DNA from: Erwinia tasmaniensis Et1/99
Lineage (GTDB): Bacteria; Pseudomonadota; Gammaproteobacteria; Enterobacterales; Enterobacteriaceae
Direction of reading: 5' to 3'
NCBI RefSeq assembly: GCF_000026185.1
Contig: NC_010694.1
Location: forward strand, 2,542,001-2,606,000
DNA length: 64,000 nt
The notes under the pieces were generated by a model. That model was not told the origin of the DNA, ran no database searches, and worked only from the letters and a program-made list of their open reading frames with translations. Position numbers and translations under genes: made by a program. Shown one piece after another: positions 9,749-19,747 of the stretch. Each line of letters begins with the position of its first letter. Within the stretch, counting starts at the first letter, position 1.

Positions 9749-9771
9749 TTATCCACAGGAATAGTGGATAA
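9749..9771. promoter_or_regulatory. Inverted pair of DnaA boxes upstream of uvrB
   Basis: TTATCCACA (9749-9757) matches the DnaA-box consensus exactly. An opposed copy (GTGGATAA, 9764-9771; one base off at the end) follows after six bases. A looser TTATCCCCA lies at 9540-9548. DnaA involvement in the E. coli uvrB control region has been reported, as far as I recall. Binding here is an inference. Confidence 0.55.
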
Positions 9772-9968
9772 CTGTTTTCAACGCTTGAGGCGTCTGATGT
9801 GTATAAACCGTCCCCACGTACGATTAAACCTGTTAAATATTTTTTTTTGACTTTTTTTTAGCGTATCAGGCGCGCATTAGCGGTGAGAAGATGCGCATTT
9901 TCAGCCTGACGGTGGCGCTTTTTCTTGCCATAGCGGCGTAAACACCCTCGATGGCTTTTTATATGGCA

Positions 9969-10012
9969 TTTGCACCACCGGGGGTTCTATACACGCACTG
10001 ACCCGGTGCAAA
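9969..10012. repeat. Inverted repeat, possible operator or hairpin
   Basis: TTTGCACC (three-base bulge) GGG on the left pairs with CCCGGTGCAAA at 10002-10012, with about 20 bases between the arms. It lies some 275 bases before the ATPase start. No regulator family is recognised. Confidence 0.35.
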
Positions 10013-10286
10013 AGGCTATTTACCGCGCTGAATAGTTTAGATTTACTCATCAATTACCCACAAAATGGTGAGCTGCGCAGCAAATACCCCACCTTTCACC
10101 AAATCTGGCCCGTTAATTGCTTTGATTCACTGTGAGTCATTTTCCTGGTGCCACATGCTTTCACAACACCTTAGCAACAAGCATAAAGCCGCAGGGGTTC
10201 TTAACGGAACGCCGGACTGTTTGCCATACGACAGAGAGCGTACGCAAAACAGCTGCGATCTAAAACTTTCTGGAGGAGAGTGTCAG

Positions 10287-11003
10287 ATGCTCAGTTTACG
10301 CTCTGTTAATCAGTTCTACGGGCAAAACCACATTTTGTGGGACGTCGATTTAGAACTCGAACCCGGCACCTGCACCGGTATTATCGGGCAGCAGGGCATG
10401 GGCAAAACCACGCTGGTGAACTGCATCATGGGACATTTGCCGATTAAAAGCGGCTCCATGACCTGGCAGGGCACCAGCGGCCCGCCACAGGACCTGCTGT
10501 TACAGCCGGTAGAAACCCGTGCCGCGCTCGGCATAGGCTATGTACCGCAACGCCGGCACATTTTCTCTCAAATGAGCGTTGAGGATAATTTGCAGATCGC
10601 CCTGTTGGCCGGAGCCGGGACATCGAGCCATCGGGCCATCCCAAAGAGCGTTTTCGATCTGTTTCCAGCGCTCTGGTCGCTGCGCCATCAGCGTAGCGGC
10701 GAACTGCCCATTGACCAGCAGCAGCAGCTGGCGCTGGCGCGGGCGCTGGTATTGCAGCCAAGCCTGCTGATCCTGGATGAACCCACGGAGGGCATGTCAC
10801 CCTGGCTGGAAGAGGAGATGGGCAATATGATCCACCGTCTGAATCATGACTTCGGTATCACCATCCTGCTGCTGGAGCAGCGCCTGTCGTTTATCCGCCG
10901 TGTTGCAGACTGTTTTCTTTTGCTGCATCGGGGGCGTAACGTGGCTCAGGGTAAAGTGGCACAGCTGGATGACAGGGTGGTCAATACGTGGCTGGCGGTG
11001 TGA
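10287..11003 (+). CDS. Orphan ABC-type ATPase, UrtE/LivF-like, with degenerate signature motif
   Basis: 238 residues starting MLSLRSVNQFYGQNHILWDV after a strong GGAGGAG, which decides the start. The sequence resembles UrtE/LivF, the second ATPase of urea or branched-chain amino-acid ABC importers. Walker A (GQQGMGKTT, 34-42), the Q-loop (YVPQ) and Walker B (LLILDEPTEG, 160-169) are intact. The ABC signature, normally LSGGQ/E, reads LPIDQ (140-144). No permease, binding protein or second ATPase is nearby. It may be a relic of a lost urea transporter or a repurposed ATPase; true transport function is doubtful. It is convergent with bioD and has no operon partner. Confidence 0.8.
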   Translation: MLSLRSVNQFYGQNHILWDVDLELEPGTCTGIIGQQGMGKTTLVNCIMGHLPIKSGSMTWQGTSGPPQDLLLQPVETRAALGIGYVPQRRHIFSQMSVEDNLQIALLAGAGTSSHRAIPKSVFDLFPALWSLRHQRSGELPIDQQQQLALARALVLQPSLLILDEPTEGMSPWLEEEMGNMIHRLNHDFGITILLLEQRLSFIRRVADCFLLLHRGRNVAQGKVAQLDDRVVNTWLAV

Positions 11004-11028
11004 AGGCCGTGGCGATATGCACGGCGTT

Positions 11029-11058
11029 GCCGACGGGAACCGCTTCGCTCCTGTCGGC
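11029..11058. terminator. Hairpin between the ATPase gene and bioD
   Basis: GCCGACGGGA (11029-11038) pairs with TCCTGTCGGC (11049-11058) with one G-U. It is followed on the plus strand by TGAAAAGCC. It lies between two convergent stop codons and may serve both. Confidence 0.5.
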
Positions 11059-11066
11059 TGAAAAGC

Positions 11067-11741
11067 CTAAGGCAGAGTGATATACCGCCCAATATCGTCG
11101 CGATCCGGCCCCGTCAGATGGGGGATCTCACCAAGACAGGGGGCCGCAATGCGCGCACGCAGCGTCGCCAGATACTCGTGATGTCGTCTGCCTGCGGGCT
11201 GGATCCCGTTGGCTATCCAGCCTGCCAGCGTCAGACCGCTGGACAGCACCGCCTGCGAGGTCAGCAGCGCATGGTTAATACATCCCAACTTAACCCCCAC
11301 CACCAGGATCACCGGCAGCTGCCGTTGAACCACCCAGTCTGCGAAGGTGAAGCTTTCGGAAAGCGGCGTAAACCATCCTCCGGCCCCTTCGGTCAACACC
11401 CAGTCAGCCTGCGCCGCGACCGCCGCCAGTCCGGCAGAAAGTTGGCTGGCGGTAATCGGGCGCTGCTCCTCGGCGCTGATAATATGCGGTGAGGTCGGTT
11501 CAGCAAATGCCAGCGGGTTGACCATGTCATAGGGCATACGCACGCTGCTGTATTTCTGTAAGGCCAGCGCGTCCTCATTACGCAGGCCTTGCGCGGTCAC
11601 CTCACAGCCAGAGGCCACCGGCTTATAACCTGCACAGCGGTAGCCCGCCGCCGTGGCCGCCTGCAACAATGCGCAGCTGGCAACGGTTTTACCCACTTCC
11701 GTATCGGTTCCGGTGACAAACCAACGTTTACTCACACTCAA
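11067..11741 (-). CDS. bioD: Dethiobiotin synthetase BioD
   Basis: 224 residues with the P-loop GTDTEVGKT at 11-19, GYKPVASG, and the TEGAGGWFTPL loop. It forms dethiobiotin from 7,8-diaminopelargonate, CO2 and ATP. Last gene of bioBFCD; its start overlaps the end of bioC by 14 bases. Length and motifs are those of the bio-operon BioD1 type. Confidence 0.96.
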   Translation of the reverse strand: MSVSKRWFVTGTDTEVGKTVASCALLQAATAAGYRCAGYKPVASGCEVTAQGLRNEDALALQKYSSVRMPYDMVNPLAFAEPTSPHIISAEEQRPITASQLSAGLAAVAAQADWVLTEGAGGWFTPLSESFTFADWVVQRQLPVILVVGVKLGCINHALLTSQAVLSSGLTLAGWIANGIQPAGRRHHEYLATLRARIAAPCLGEIPHLTGPDRDDIGRYITLP

Positions 11742-12480
11742 TCACTCCTGATACCAGTTGATAACTTAGCAGGCAGCCGCGCGCATCGCGCCGCCATACC
11801 TGCTCCAGCTGCTGCACATCACGCCGACTCATCATGCTCTCTGAGCGCCCCTGATGCAGATGGGTTGCGCCGATGCCCTTTAGCGAACGCAGCGCGCTCA
11901 GCACGTCCGGGAATGCCAGCGTCAGCGTATAGCTCGCCAGCGTCATGCCGTCCGCCGCCCGCTCAATCACCGGCAGGCTGGCAAAATGGTTAAGCGGTGC
12001 GCTGCGCCCGAGGTGCTGCCAAGCCGCACGGACTTCGTTAAGCGATCCCTCCGTCAGGGTTGAAAACAGTACCTGCCCGCCCGGTTTCGTGACGCGCCGC
12101 AGTTCGCGCAGCGCCAGGGGAAGACTGCTGCACCACTGGACGGCCAGATTGCTCCAGCAGCGGTCAAAACTGGCGTCGGCGAAGGGCAACGCTTCAATGT
12201 CGCCGGTGTGATAATCATCCGCCGCCTGATTATCACGCGCCTGCTGTAACATTTTTTCTGACAGATCGAGTGCGGTAACCCGATGCCCGTCCGCTCGCCA
12301 GCGCTGGCTGAACCAGCCGGTGCCACAGCCGGCGTCCAGTACCCGTAGCGCGTCGCCGGGGCGGGCATGGGCCAGCAGCCGCTCGCCGCACTGGCGCTGT
12401 AGCTCGGCATGCTGGTTGTAGCTGCGCGCGGCGCGGCCAAAAGCGGCCGCTATCGCCCGTTTATTCACCGTCTGTTGCAT
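11728..12480 (-). CDS. bioC: Malonyl-ACP O-methyltransferase BioC
   Basis: 250 residues starting [23 protein letters not shown]-binding motif I is [13 protein letters not shown] and motif [15 protein letters not shown]. It methylates malonyl-ACP to disguise it for fatty-acid elongation towards pimelate. The start at 12480 is preferred by similarity over an ATG 36 bases upstream; it overlaps bioF by 20 bases. Confidence 0.94.
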   Translation of the reverse strand: MQQTVNKRAIAAAFGRAARSYNQHAELQRQCGERLLAHARPGDALRVLDAGCGTGWFSQRWRADGHRVTALDLSEKMLQQARDNQAADDYHTGDIEALPFADASFDRCWSNLAVQWCSSLPLALRELRRVTKPGGQVLFSTLTEGSLNEVRAAWQHLGRSAPLNHFASLPVIERAADGMTLASYTLTLAFPDVLSALRSLKGIGATHLHQGRSESMMSRRDVQQLEQVWRRDARGCLLSYQLVSGVIECE

Positions 12481-13615
12481 GCAGCGCCTCCAGCAAGTGG
12501 TCAATATCATTCTCACGATGGGCTGCGCTTAGCGTAATACGCAGGCGCGAAGTGCCGGGCGGCACGGTCGGCGGGCGGATGGCTGTCACCCAGCAGCGGC
12601 GATCCCGCAGCCGCCGGGCCAGCCCCAGGACTTTCTGCTCATCACCGACGATAAGTGGCTGAATGGCGCTGTCGGACGACGCCAGCTGCCCGCGCAGCCC
12701 GCGCGCGCCCTGACGAAAGCGGGTGATATTGGCCGCCAGCCGCTGGCGCAGATCGTCGCCCTGCTGAACACAGCCTAGCGCAGCCTGAATGGCACAGGCC
12801 TGTGCGGGCGGCATGGCGGTGCTGTAAATCAGGTGACGGGCAAACTGCAACAGATATTCCGCCGTGGCGTCACTGCACAGCAGCGCCGCGCCGCTGACGC
12901 CGAACGCTTTACCAAAGGTGACAATCAGCAGTTCAGGCTGTACGCCCTGCTGCCAGCAGCTGCCGCGCCCCTGCTCGCCGCACACGCCCACGCCATGCGC
13001 GTCATCGACCAGCAGCCAGCCATCGCGATCCCGGGCAAGCTGATGAATCGGCTTCAGCGCAGCGCGATCGCCGTCCATGCTAAATATCCCTTCCGTCACC
13101 ACCAGCGTTTCCCCCTCGCCTTCCGCTGCCAGCAGTTTTGCCAGCGCGGACGGCTGGTTATGGCCGAAGCGGCGCAGCGTGGCCGGACTCAGGCTCGCGG
13201 CTTCCAGTAGCGAGGCGTGGCACAACTTATCAGCAAAGATACGGTCATTTTTTGCCATCATCGCCGCGATAACCGCCTGATTGGCGGCAAAGCCAGAGAT
13301 AAACAGCAGCGCCCGCCGGTAGCCAAGCCAGTCTGCCAGCTGGTGTTCCAACTCTGCCTGCGGAGCGCGGTAGCCGGTGACATGCGCCGATCCCCCGGCA
13401 CCCACGCCATAGCGCTCCGCCCCCTGCTGCCAGGCACGGACGACGCGCCCGTCGTGGCTAAGCCCCAGGTAATCGTTAGCGGAAAAATTGAGGTAATTAT
13501 GCCCTGCCACGCTCAACGTGCGGCCATCTGCCTGCCCGGTCGGGTGACGCTGACGATACTGTCCGTCCAGGCGGCGTTTGACGAGCGCCTGTTCAATACG
13601 CTGTGACCAGGCCAT
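12461..13615 (-). CDS. bioF: 8-amino-7-oxononanoate synthase BioF
   Basis: 384 residues, normal for Bio[16 protein letters not shown] at the N-terminus, [15 protein letters not shown] and the PLP-lysine segment [17 protein letters not shown] are present. It condenses pimeloyl-ACP with alanine. Its ATG overlaps the bioB stop by one base (TAATG), as expected for a tightly coupled operon. Confidence 0.96.
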   Translation of the reverse strand: MAWSQRIEQALVKRRLDGQYRQRHPTGQADGRTLSVAGHNYLNFSANDYLGLSHDGRVVRAWQQGAERYGVGAGGSAHVTGYRAPQAELEHQLADWLGYRRALLFISGFAANQAVIAAMMAKNDRIFADKLCHASLLEAASLSPATLRRFGHNQPSALAKLLAAEGEGETLVVTEGIFSMDGDRAALKPIHQLARDRDGWLLVDDAHGVGVCGEQGRGSCWQQGVQPELLIVTFGKAFGVSGAALLCSDATAEYLLQFARHLIYSTAMPPAQACAIQAALGCVQQGDDLRQRLAANITRFRQGARGLRGQLASSDSAIQPLIVGDEQKVLGLARRLRDRRCWVTAIRPPTVPPGTSRLRITLSAAHRENDIDHLLEALHATDGE

Positions 13616-14646
13616 TACCGCGCCGCGTTGTAAAACTGTTCAGTATCGGCACTCAGTAACTGAGCGGCCAGCGCCTGCTGCTGCGCGTTATCCCCGGACT
13701 CTGTGGTGCCGTGTCGTGGATTAAGCCCCAGCTTGCGGAACAGCAGCAGGTCTTTATCCTCGTCCGGATTGGGGGTGGTCAGCAGTTTGCAGCCGTAGAA
13801 GATGGAGTTGGCCCCGGCCATAAAGCACATCGCCTGGGTTTGTTCGCTCATCTGCTCACGTCCGGCGGAAAGCCGCACGTGGGAGCGCGGCATCATGATG
13901 CGCGCCACCGCGATGGTGCGCACAAAGTCAAACGGGTCGACGTCGTCATTATCGGCCATTGGCGTCCCTTTCACCTTGACCAGCATGTTGATCGGCACGC
14001 TTTCCGGCGGCTCCGGCAGGTTTGCCAGCTGCACCAGCAGCCCGGCGCGATCCTGTACCGTTTCGCCCAGCCCGACAATACCGCCGGAGCAGACTTTAAT
14101 CCCGGCCTCACGCACTTTGCCCAGCGTATCAAGACGCTCCTGATAACTGCGCGTGGTGATAATGCTGCCGTAAAATTCCGGTGAGGTATCCAGGTTGTGA
14201 TTATAGAAATCCAGCCCGGCGTGTGCCAGCCGCTGCGCCTGCTGCTCGCTAAGCGAGCCCAGCGTCATGCAGGTTTCCATCCCCATTTCCTTCACCCCCT
14301 GCACCATCTTTTCCAGATACGGCATATCACGCTCATGGGGATTCTTCCACGCGGCCCCCATGCAGAAACGGCCCGATCCGGCGGCTTTCGCCTTACGCGC
14401 CGAACTGAGCACCTCTTCCACCTCCATCAGGCGCTCCGCTTCCAGCCCGGTTTTGTAACGGGCGCTCTGCGGACAGTATTTACAGTCCTCCGGACAGGCC
14501 CCGGTTTTGATCGACAGCAGCGTGCTGACCTGCACCTGGCGCGGGTCAAAATAGTGACGGTGTATCTGCTGGGCTTCGAACATCAGTTCGAGAAAAGGCG
14601 TTTCAAACAGCGCCTGCGCCTGTGAAAGAGTCCAACGTGTTGCCAT
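13615..14646 (-). CDS. bioB: Biotin synthase BioB (radical SAM)
   Basis: About 343 residues starting [19 protein letters not shown], with the radical-SAM motif CPEDCKYC and the other family blocks ([34 protein letters not shown]). It inserts sulfur into dethiobiotin using a [4Fe-4S] and a [2Fe-2S] cluster. The start at 14646 has GGAGCAAGCA just before it and matches E. coli; an upstream ATG at 14670 is less likely. First gene of the leftward bio operon. Confidence 0.96.
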   Translation of the reverse strand: MATRWTLSQAQALFETPFLELMFEAQQIHRHYFDPRQVQVSTLLSIKTGACPEDCKYCPQSARYKTGLEAERLMEVEEVLSSARKAKAAGSGRFCMGAAWKNPHERDMPYLEKMVQGVKEMGMETCMTLGSLSEQQAQRLAHAGLDFYNHNLDTSPEFYGSIITTRSYQERLDTLGKVREAGIKVCSGGIVGLGETVQDRAGLLVQLANLPEPPESVPINMLVKVKGTPMADNDDVDPFDFVRTIAVARIMMPRSHVRLSAGREQMSEQTQAMCFMAGANSIFYGCKLLTTPNPDEDKDLLLFRKLGLNPRHGTTESGDNAQQQALAAQLLSADTEQFYNAAR

Positions 14647-14693
14647 TGCTTGCTCCAAAAAATCTGTCAATTGTCGGTACGGCCTGGTTATAC

Positions 14694-14726
14694 TTGTAAA
14701 CTAAATTTTTTATTTTTGGTTTACAA
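14694..14726. promoter_or_regulatory. BirA (biotin repressor) operator between bioB and bioA
   Basis: TTGTAAACT ... GGTTTACAA, with 15 AT-rich bases between the arms, matches the BirA operator. It lies between the divergent bioA and bioB starts, so one operator controls both transcripts through BirA-biotinoyl-AMP. Confidence 0.92.
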
Positions 14727-14734
14727 GTGATTTT

Positions 14735-16021
14735 ATGACTCCGGACGATCTTGCCTTTGACCGTAACCATATCTGGCACCCCTATACCTCAATGAGCGCG
14801 CCGCTGCCCTGTTACCCGGTGGTTGCCGCCCAGGGAACGTCACTTCAACTGGCCGATGGCCGCCAGCTGGTGGACGGCATGTCCTCCTGGTGGGCGGCGA
14901 TCCACGGCTACAACCATCCGCGCCTTAACCAGGCGTTGCAGGGCCAGCTGGCGCAGATGTCGCACGTGATGTTTGGCGGGATCACCCATCCGGCGGCGGT
15001 GGCGCTGTGCCGCAGGCTGGTGGCGATGACGCCGGCCCCGCTGGAGTGCGTGTTTATGGCTGATTCGGGGTCAGTCGCGGTGGAAGTGGCGATGAAAATG
15101 GCGCTGCAATACTGGCAGGCTCGCGGTGAAAAGCGGCCGCGTTTTCTCACGCTACGTCATGGTTACCATGGCGATACTTTTGCCGCGATGTCGGTGTGCG
15201 ACCCGCAAAACTCAATGCACAGCCTGTATCAGGGCTATCTGCCCGAACATCTTTTCGCGCCTGCGCCAGGCTGTCGTTTCGATGACGAGTGGCAGGAAAG
15301 TGACGCCGACGCCATTGAACAGCTGATAAGCCAACATCACCGCCAGCTGACGGCGGTGATCCTTGAGCCGATCGTGCAGGGCGCGGGCGGGATGCGCTTC
15401 TACCATCCGCGCTATCTGCAACGAGTACGCGCCCTCTGCGACCGCTATCAGCTGCTGCTGATCGCGGATGAGATAGCCACCGGGTTTGGCCGCACCGGCA
15501 GATTGTTTGCCTGCGAACATGCGCACATCAGCCCGGATATCCTCTGCGTGGGCAAGGCGCTGACCGGCGGCACCATGACGCTGTCCGCCACCTTAACCAC
15601 GCGCCATGTCGCCGACACCATCAGCAACGGCGCGGCGGGGTGCTTTATGCACGGCCCAACGTTTATGGCTAACCCGCTGGCCTGCGCCGTCGCCAGCGAG
15701 AGTCTGGCGCTGCTCCAGGAGAACCGCTGGCAGGCACAGGTGGCGTCGATTGAAACCCGGCTACGCACGGCGCTGCTGCCGTTACGTACGCAGCCGGGCG
15801 TCGCGGATGTCCGGGTGCTTGGCGCGATCGGCGTGGTGGAAACGCAGCGCCCCGTGGCGCTGGCGGCGATACAGCAGTTCTTTGTCGGGCAGGGGGTCTG
15901 GATCCGGCCGTTTGGCAAGCTAATTTACCTGATGCCGCCGTATGTCATCACGCCGGAGGCGTTGCAGCAGTTAACCGCTGCCGTTAGCGCGGCCGTCGTC
16001 CGTCCCGATCTGTTTAGCTAG
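14735..16021 (+). CDS. bioA: Adenosylmethionine-8-amino-7-oxononanoate aminotransferase BioA
   Basis: 428 residues (E. coli 429). HIWHPYTSM at the N-terminus, [11 protein letters not shown], the [12 protein letters not shown] block and the PLP-lysine in CVGKALTGG (Lys274) mark it as BioA, a class III aminotransferase that uses SAM as amino donor to make 7,8-diaminopelargonate. It is divergent from bioBFCD across the BirA operator. Confidence 0.97.
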   Translation: MTPDDLAFDRNHIWHPYTSMSAPLPCYPVVAAQGTSLQLADGRQLVDGMSSWWAAIHGYNHPRLNQALQGQLAQMSHVMFGGITHPAAVALCRRLVAMTPAPLECVFMADSGSVAVEVAMKMALQYWQARGEKRPRFLTLRHGYHGDTFAAMSVCDPQNSMHSLYQGYLPEHLFAPAPGCRFDDEWQESDADAIEQLISQHHRQLTAVILEPIVQGAGGMRFYHPRYLQRVRALCDRYQLLLIADEIATGFGRTGRLFACEHAHISPDILCVGKALTGGTMTLSATLTTRHVADTISNGAAGCFMHGPTFMANPLACAVASESLALLQENRWQAQVASIETRLRTALLPLRTQPGVADVRVLGAIGVVETQRPVALAAIQQFFVGQGVWIRPFGKLIYLMPPYVITPEALQQLTAAVSAAVVRPDLFS

Positions 16022-16038
16022 CGCCCGTACTGCCAGGC

Positions 16039-16078
16039 AGCAACCAGCACGATGCGCTACGCTTGTAGCTGGTTTGCT
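16039..16078 (+). terminator. Weak inverted repeat after bioA
   Basis: AGCAACCAGC and GCTGGTTTGCT pair with one bulged base around a 19-base loop, 18 bases after the bioA stop. There is no T-run, so the call is tentative. Confidence 0.3.
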
Positions 16079-16104
16079 GGAGCACATAAGCCCTGGAGAG
16101 AAAT

Positions 16105-17160
16105 ATGCCACAAGATAAACAGACTAATCGCCGCCTGCTGCTGGCTTCGCGCCCGCACGGCGCGCCGACCGCCGCCAATTTCCGCCTTGAGTCACAGCCT
16201 GTGCCTGAACCTGATGCCGGGCAGGTGCTGCTGCGCACCGTCTGGCTGTCGCTCGACCCCTATATGCGCGGACGCATGAGCGATGCACCTTCTTATGTCC
16301 CCCCGGTGGCGCTGAACGAGGTGATGTGCGGCGGCACGGTGGCGGTGGTTGAGCGATCTGAACATCCCGATTTTTGCGTGGGCGACTGGGTTGTCAGCGG
16401 CAGCAGCTGGCAGGACTTCGCGCTGTCGGACGGGCGCGATCTGATTAAGCTTAGCGGCCCGGTGCTTGAGCATCCGTCATGGGCGCTGGGCATGCTGGGC
16501 ATGCCGGGATTTACCGCCTATATGGGATTGCTGGACATCGGTAATCCGCAGCCGGGTGAAACGGTAGTGGTGGCTGCCGCTACGGGCGCGGTCGGCTCGC
16601 TGGTGGGGCAGATCGCCAAACTGAAGGGCTGCCACGTGGTGGGTATCGCCGGCGGCGCGGAGAAGTGCCGTTATGCCGAACAGGTGCTGGGCTTCGACCG
16701 CTGCCTCGACCACCGCGAGGATAATCTGGCAGAAAATCTTAGCCGCCACTGCGCGGACGGCATCGACGTTTATTTCGAAAGCGTTGGCGGTAAAGTGTTT
16801 AACAGCGTGCTGCCGCTGATGAATACCAAAGGGCGTATTCCGGTGTGCGGACTGATCGCCGACTACAACAGCAGCGGCATCGCTGATGGCCCCGACCGCC
16901 TGCCGCTGCTGCAAAGCGCTATTCTGCGTAAGCGTCTGCGCATCGAGGGCTTTATTATCAACCAGGATTACGGCCAGCGCTTTGACGAATTTTTCAACCA
17001 GATGAGCCGGTGGGTCGCCGAAGAACGCCTGGTGTTCCGTGAAGATATCGTCGACGGGCTGGACAATGCGCCGGAAGCGTTAATCGGTATGCTTGAAGGG
17101 AAAAATTTCGGTAAGGTAGTGGTACGCGTGGCACAAGACAAGCCCGACTTAAAGCGTTAA
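16105..17160 (+). CDS. curA: NADP-dependent MDR-family oxidoreductase (CurA-like)
   Basis: 351 residues of the zinc-independent medium-chain dehydrogenase/reductase family. LSLDPYMRGRM near residue 50, MPGFTAYMGLL near 135 and the Rossmann loop AAATGAVGSLVGQIAKLKGC near 155 are typical of CurA and leukotriene B4 12-hydroxydehydrogenase relatives, which reduce alpha,beta-unsaturated carbonyls with NADPH. The start is supported by GGAGAG seven bases upstream. The natural substrate cannot be told from the sequence. It may be co-transcribed with ybhB, 40 bases downstream. Confidence 0.85.
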   Translation: MPQDKQTNRRLLLASRPHGAPTAANFRLESQPVPEPDAGQVLLRTVWLSLDPYMRGRMSDAPSYVPPVALNEVMCGGTVAVVERSEHPDFCVGDWVVSGSSWQDFALSDGRDLIKLSGPVLEHPSWALGMLGMPGFTAYMGLLDIGNPQPGETVVVAAATGAVGSLVGQIAKLKGCHVVGIAGGAEKCRYAEQVLGFDRCLDHREDNLAENLSRHCADGIDVYFESVGGKVFNSVLPLMNTKGRIPVCGLIADYNSSGIADGPDRLPLLQSAILRKRLRIEGFIINQDYGQRFDEFFNQMSRWVAEERLVFREDIVDGLDNAPEALIGMLEGKNFGKVVVRVAQDKPDLKR

Positions 17161-17200
17161 GGTGTTGCTTCAACAGGAAATAACCACAACCGGAGTCAAA

Positions 17201-17677
17201 ATGAAACTGACTAGCCAGGATTTTAACGACGGCGATAAACTGCCGGAACGCCAGGTTCTCAATGCCATGGGCTACCAGGGCGATAATCTTTCACCCCACC
17301 TCGCCTGGGACGATGTGCCACCGGGCACGAAAAGTTTTGTTGTCACCTGCTACGATCCCGATGCGCCCACCGGTTCCGGCTGGTGGCACTGGGTGGTCGC
17401 CAACCTGCCCACCGACACGCGCGAGTTAAAACAGGGTGCGGGCTCGGGCAAAGCGGAACTGCCAGCAGGCAGCATACAGACGCGTACCGATTTCGGCAGC
17501 GCGGGCTACGGCGGCGCGGCACCGCCAAAAGGGGAAAGCCATCGCTATATTTTCACCGTCCACGCGCTGGATGTAGACAGGCTGGACGTTGATGAGCACG
17601 CCAGCGGTGCGCTGGTAGGCTTTAATGTGCATTTTCATGTGCTGGCCAGCGCGTCAATCACCGCGATGTACAGCTGA
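17201..17677 (+). CDS. ybhB: YbhB/PEBP-family protein (Raf-kinase-inhibitor-like)
   Basis: 158 residues, as E. coli YbhB. PEBP signature blocks VVTCYDPDAPTGSGWWHWVV and PPKGESHRYIFTVHALD are present; no signal peptide is seen, so it is cytoplasmic. The start at 17201 (MKLTSQDFNDGDK) has CGGAG upstream. The function in bacteria is unknown. E. coli ybhB is also next to bioA. Confidence 0.92.
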   Translation: MKLTSQDFNDGDKLPERQVLNAMGYQGDNLSPHLAWDDVPPGTKSFVVTCYDPDAPTGSGWWHWVVANLPTDTRELKQGAGSGKAELPAGSIQTRTDFGSAGYGGAAPPKGESHRYIFTVHALDVDRLDVDEHASGALVGFNVHFHVLASASITAMYS

Positions 17678-17700
17678 TCGTCACGTTTGTAGCGCCTGTT

Positions 17701-17733
17701 AAGGCGGAGCGCTTTATCTGCTCCGCCTTTTAA
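17701..17733. terminator. Rho-independent terminator between ybhB and pgl
   Basis: AAGGCGGAGC (17701-17710) pairs perfectly with GCTCCGCCTT (17720-17729) and is followed by TT. It lies between convergent genes and can act on both strands. Confidence 0.8.
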
Positions 17734-17760
17734 CGCCAGCAGGCTGGCAAAGCAGGGTGA

Positions 17761-18753
17761 TTAATCCAGCTTGTTAATCACCACCCACATTGGCCCCTGA
17801 CCGACGGCATAACGTGCCAGCGGCTGCAGTAAACCGCGGTCGGCGCTGATTTTGTACACTTCAATATGGTGGGATTTCTGCCCCGCCGCCACCAGATACT
17901 GACCGCTGTGGTCAATATTGAAACCGCGTGGCTGCGTTTCGGTCGGCTGATAACCCTCCACCTTCAGGCTGCTGCCCTCGGCGCTGATGCTGAAGATGGT
18001 GATATTGCTGGCGGTACGATCGCAGCTGTACAGGTGGCGCCCGTCAGGGGTGATATGGATATCGGCGGCCCAGCGCGTATCGCTAAATCCCTCCGGCAGC
18101 GCATCCACCGACTGCACTTTTTTCACTTCATCACCGCTGATATCCCAGACGTCAACGCTGCTGTCCAGCTCATTGACGCTGTAGGCATAACGCTGATTCG
18201 GATGGAATGCCATATGACGCGGGCCTGCACCGCTGCGGGTTTTCACTTCAGCCTGCGCGCGCGGCGTCAGCTTACCCTGCTTATCCAGACTAAACAGCGC
18301 GATACGATCCTGCTTCAGCGCCGGAACAAACAGCGTCTGATTATTGAGGTCGATATTGGCCGAATGGCAGCCCTCCAGCCCTTTCACCACCTGTAACGGC
18401 TCGCCCGGCAATCCGTTTTCGCCAATCGGAGTGACGCTAACACAGGCATCGTTATAGGAACCGACAAAGATAAACCGCCCTTGGCGATCGGTAGAAATAT
18501 GTGTCGGACTGCCCGGTAACGGGGCGTGCCCCGCTTCTTTCAGCTTGCCTTCGGCATCAATCTGGTATGCCACCACCCGGAAGTCCGGGCGCACGCCAAC
18601 ATACAAAAAGGATTTATCCGGGCTGACCACCATCGGCTGTACCTGGCCCGGCGCATCCACCACCTGCAACAGCGTGAGTGCGCCCTCATTATTCAGCTGC
18701 CAGGCGTGGATCTGCTGGCTCTCCGGGCTGGCGGTATAAACAACTTGTTTCAT
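17761..18753 (-). CDS. pgl: 6-phosphogluconolactonase
   Basis: 330 residues of the seven-bladed beta-propeller lactonase type (E. coli YbhE/Pgl), beginning [18 protein letters not shown], with [20 protein letters not shown] and the [15 protein letters not shown] blade. It hydrolyses 6-phosphogluconolactone in the oxidative pentose-phosphate pathway. Single gene, divergent from ybhA. Confidence 0.96.
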   Translation of the reverse strand: MKQVVYTASPESQQIHAWQLNNEGALTLLQVVDAPGQVQPMVVSPDKSFLYVGVRPDFRVVAYQIDAEGKLKEAGHAPLPGSPTHISTDRQGRFIFVGSYNDACVSVTPIGENGLPGEPLQVVKGLEGCHSANIDLNNQTLFVPALKQDRIALFSLDKQGKLTPRAQAEVKTRSGAGPRHMAFHPNQRYAYSVNELDSSVDVWDISGDEVKKVQSVDALPEGFSDTRWAADIHITPDGRHLYSCDRTASNITIFSISAEGSSLKVEGYQPTETQPRGFNIDHSGQYLVAAGQKSHHIEVYKISADRGLLQPLARYAVGQGPMWVVINKLD

Positions 18754-18890
18754 GAATGCTCCTTGTTCTGAACAGAAAATCAGAAGAGTGGCGAATTCCC
18801 ACCACTGTCGTCGAACGATTGCACCGCCCGTTTTGTCACAGGCGTCACAAGGTGTACACTTATTGACTCTTTTGCGTCACGGAAACCGTT

Positions 18891-19709
18891 ATGAGCTATC
18901 GTATCATCGCCCTCGATCTGGACGGCACGCTGTTAACCCCTGATAAGACCATTCTGCCCCAGTCTCTGGAAGCGCTGAAGAAAGCGCAGCAGGCAGGTAT
19001 AAAAATCCTGATCGTGACCGGTCGTCATCATGTGGCCATCCATCCTTTTTATCAGGCACTGGCGCTGGATACACCTGCAATTTGCTGTAACGGCGCTTAT
19101 TCGTATGATTATCAGACAAAATCCGTTCTGGAGTCCGATCCGTTACCGCTGGCGCAAACGCTGCGGGTCACGGAGATGCTCGACGAAGCGGGCATCAACG
19201 GCCTGCTGTATGTCGATAATGCCATGCTCTACCAAACCGAGATGGGCCATGTTACCCGCACTCTTAACTGGGCACAGTCCCTGCCGCCTGCACAGCGCCC
19301 AACGTTTTTGCAGGTCGACAGTCTGGCAGACGCGGCACGCGGTGCGCAATCCATCTGGAAATTTGCCCTCGCCCACTCCGATACCGATGCGCTACGGCAG
19401 TTTGCCTCTCGCGTGGAGGCAGAAATGGGACTGGCCTGTGAGTGGTCCTGGCACGATCAGGTGGATATTGCCAAAGCCGGTAACAGCAAGGGCAGGCGTC
19501 TTGCACAGTGGGTAGCGGCTAACGGTTACCGGATGAGTGAAGTGATTGCTTTTGGCGATAACTATAACGATATCAGCATGCTGGAAACCGTGGGTCTCGG
19601 CGTGGCGATGGGTAACGCCGACCAGGCGATCAGGGATCGGGCGCATCGCACGATCGGCAACAACCTGGAGCCCGGCATCGCCGAAACGATTTACCGCGAG
19701 GTTCTTTAA
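18891..19709 (+). CDS. ybhA: HAD-family phosphatase YbhA (pyridoxal phosphatase)
   Basis: 272 residues of the Cof/HAD type IIB. Motif I LDLDGTLLTPDK at residues 8-19, the cap domain in the middle, and motif IV FGDNYNDISML near residue 220. E. coli YbhA dephosphorylates pyridoxal phosphate and some sugar phosphates. Family and synteny support the call; the substrate is inferred. Confidence 0.93.
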   Translation: MSYRIIALDLDGTLLTPDKTILPQSLEALKKAQQAGIKILIVTGRHHVAIHPFYQALALDTPAICCNGAYSYDYQTKSVLESDPLPLAQTLRVTEMLDEAGINGLLYVDNAMLYQTEMGHVTRTLNWAQSLPPAQRPTFLQVDSLADAARGAQSIWKFALAHSDTDALRQFASRVEAEMGLACEWSWHDQVDIAKAGNSKGRRLAQWVAANGYRMSEVIAFGDNYNDISMLETVGLGVAMGNADQAIRDRAHRTIGNNLEPGIAETIYREVL

Positions 19710-19715
19710 CCTTTG

Positions 19716-19747
19716 CCACCTGACGCTCCGTGCGGTAAGTCAGGTGG
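19716..19747. terminator. Hairpin between ybhA and modC
   Basis: CCACCTGAC pairs with GTCAGGTGG; the right arm covers the last codons of modC. It is a likely shared 3' end for the convergent genes. Confidence 0.5.

Larger units (their letters stand above)
9361..10286. other. 926-bp gene-free region between uvrB and the orphan ATPase
   Basis: It holds the uvrB control region (LexA box), a pair of opposed DnaA-type boxes (9749-9771), an A/T-tract region around 9838-9860 and an 11-bp inverted repeat at 9969-10012. A 16-codon frame at 9891-9941 (MRIFSLTVALFLAIAA) looks like the beginning of a signal peptide with a GGTGAG site before it, possibly the remnant of a lost gene. No complete gene is recognisable. 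Confidence 0.5.
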
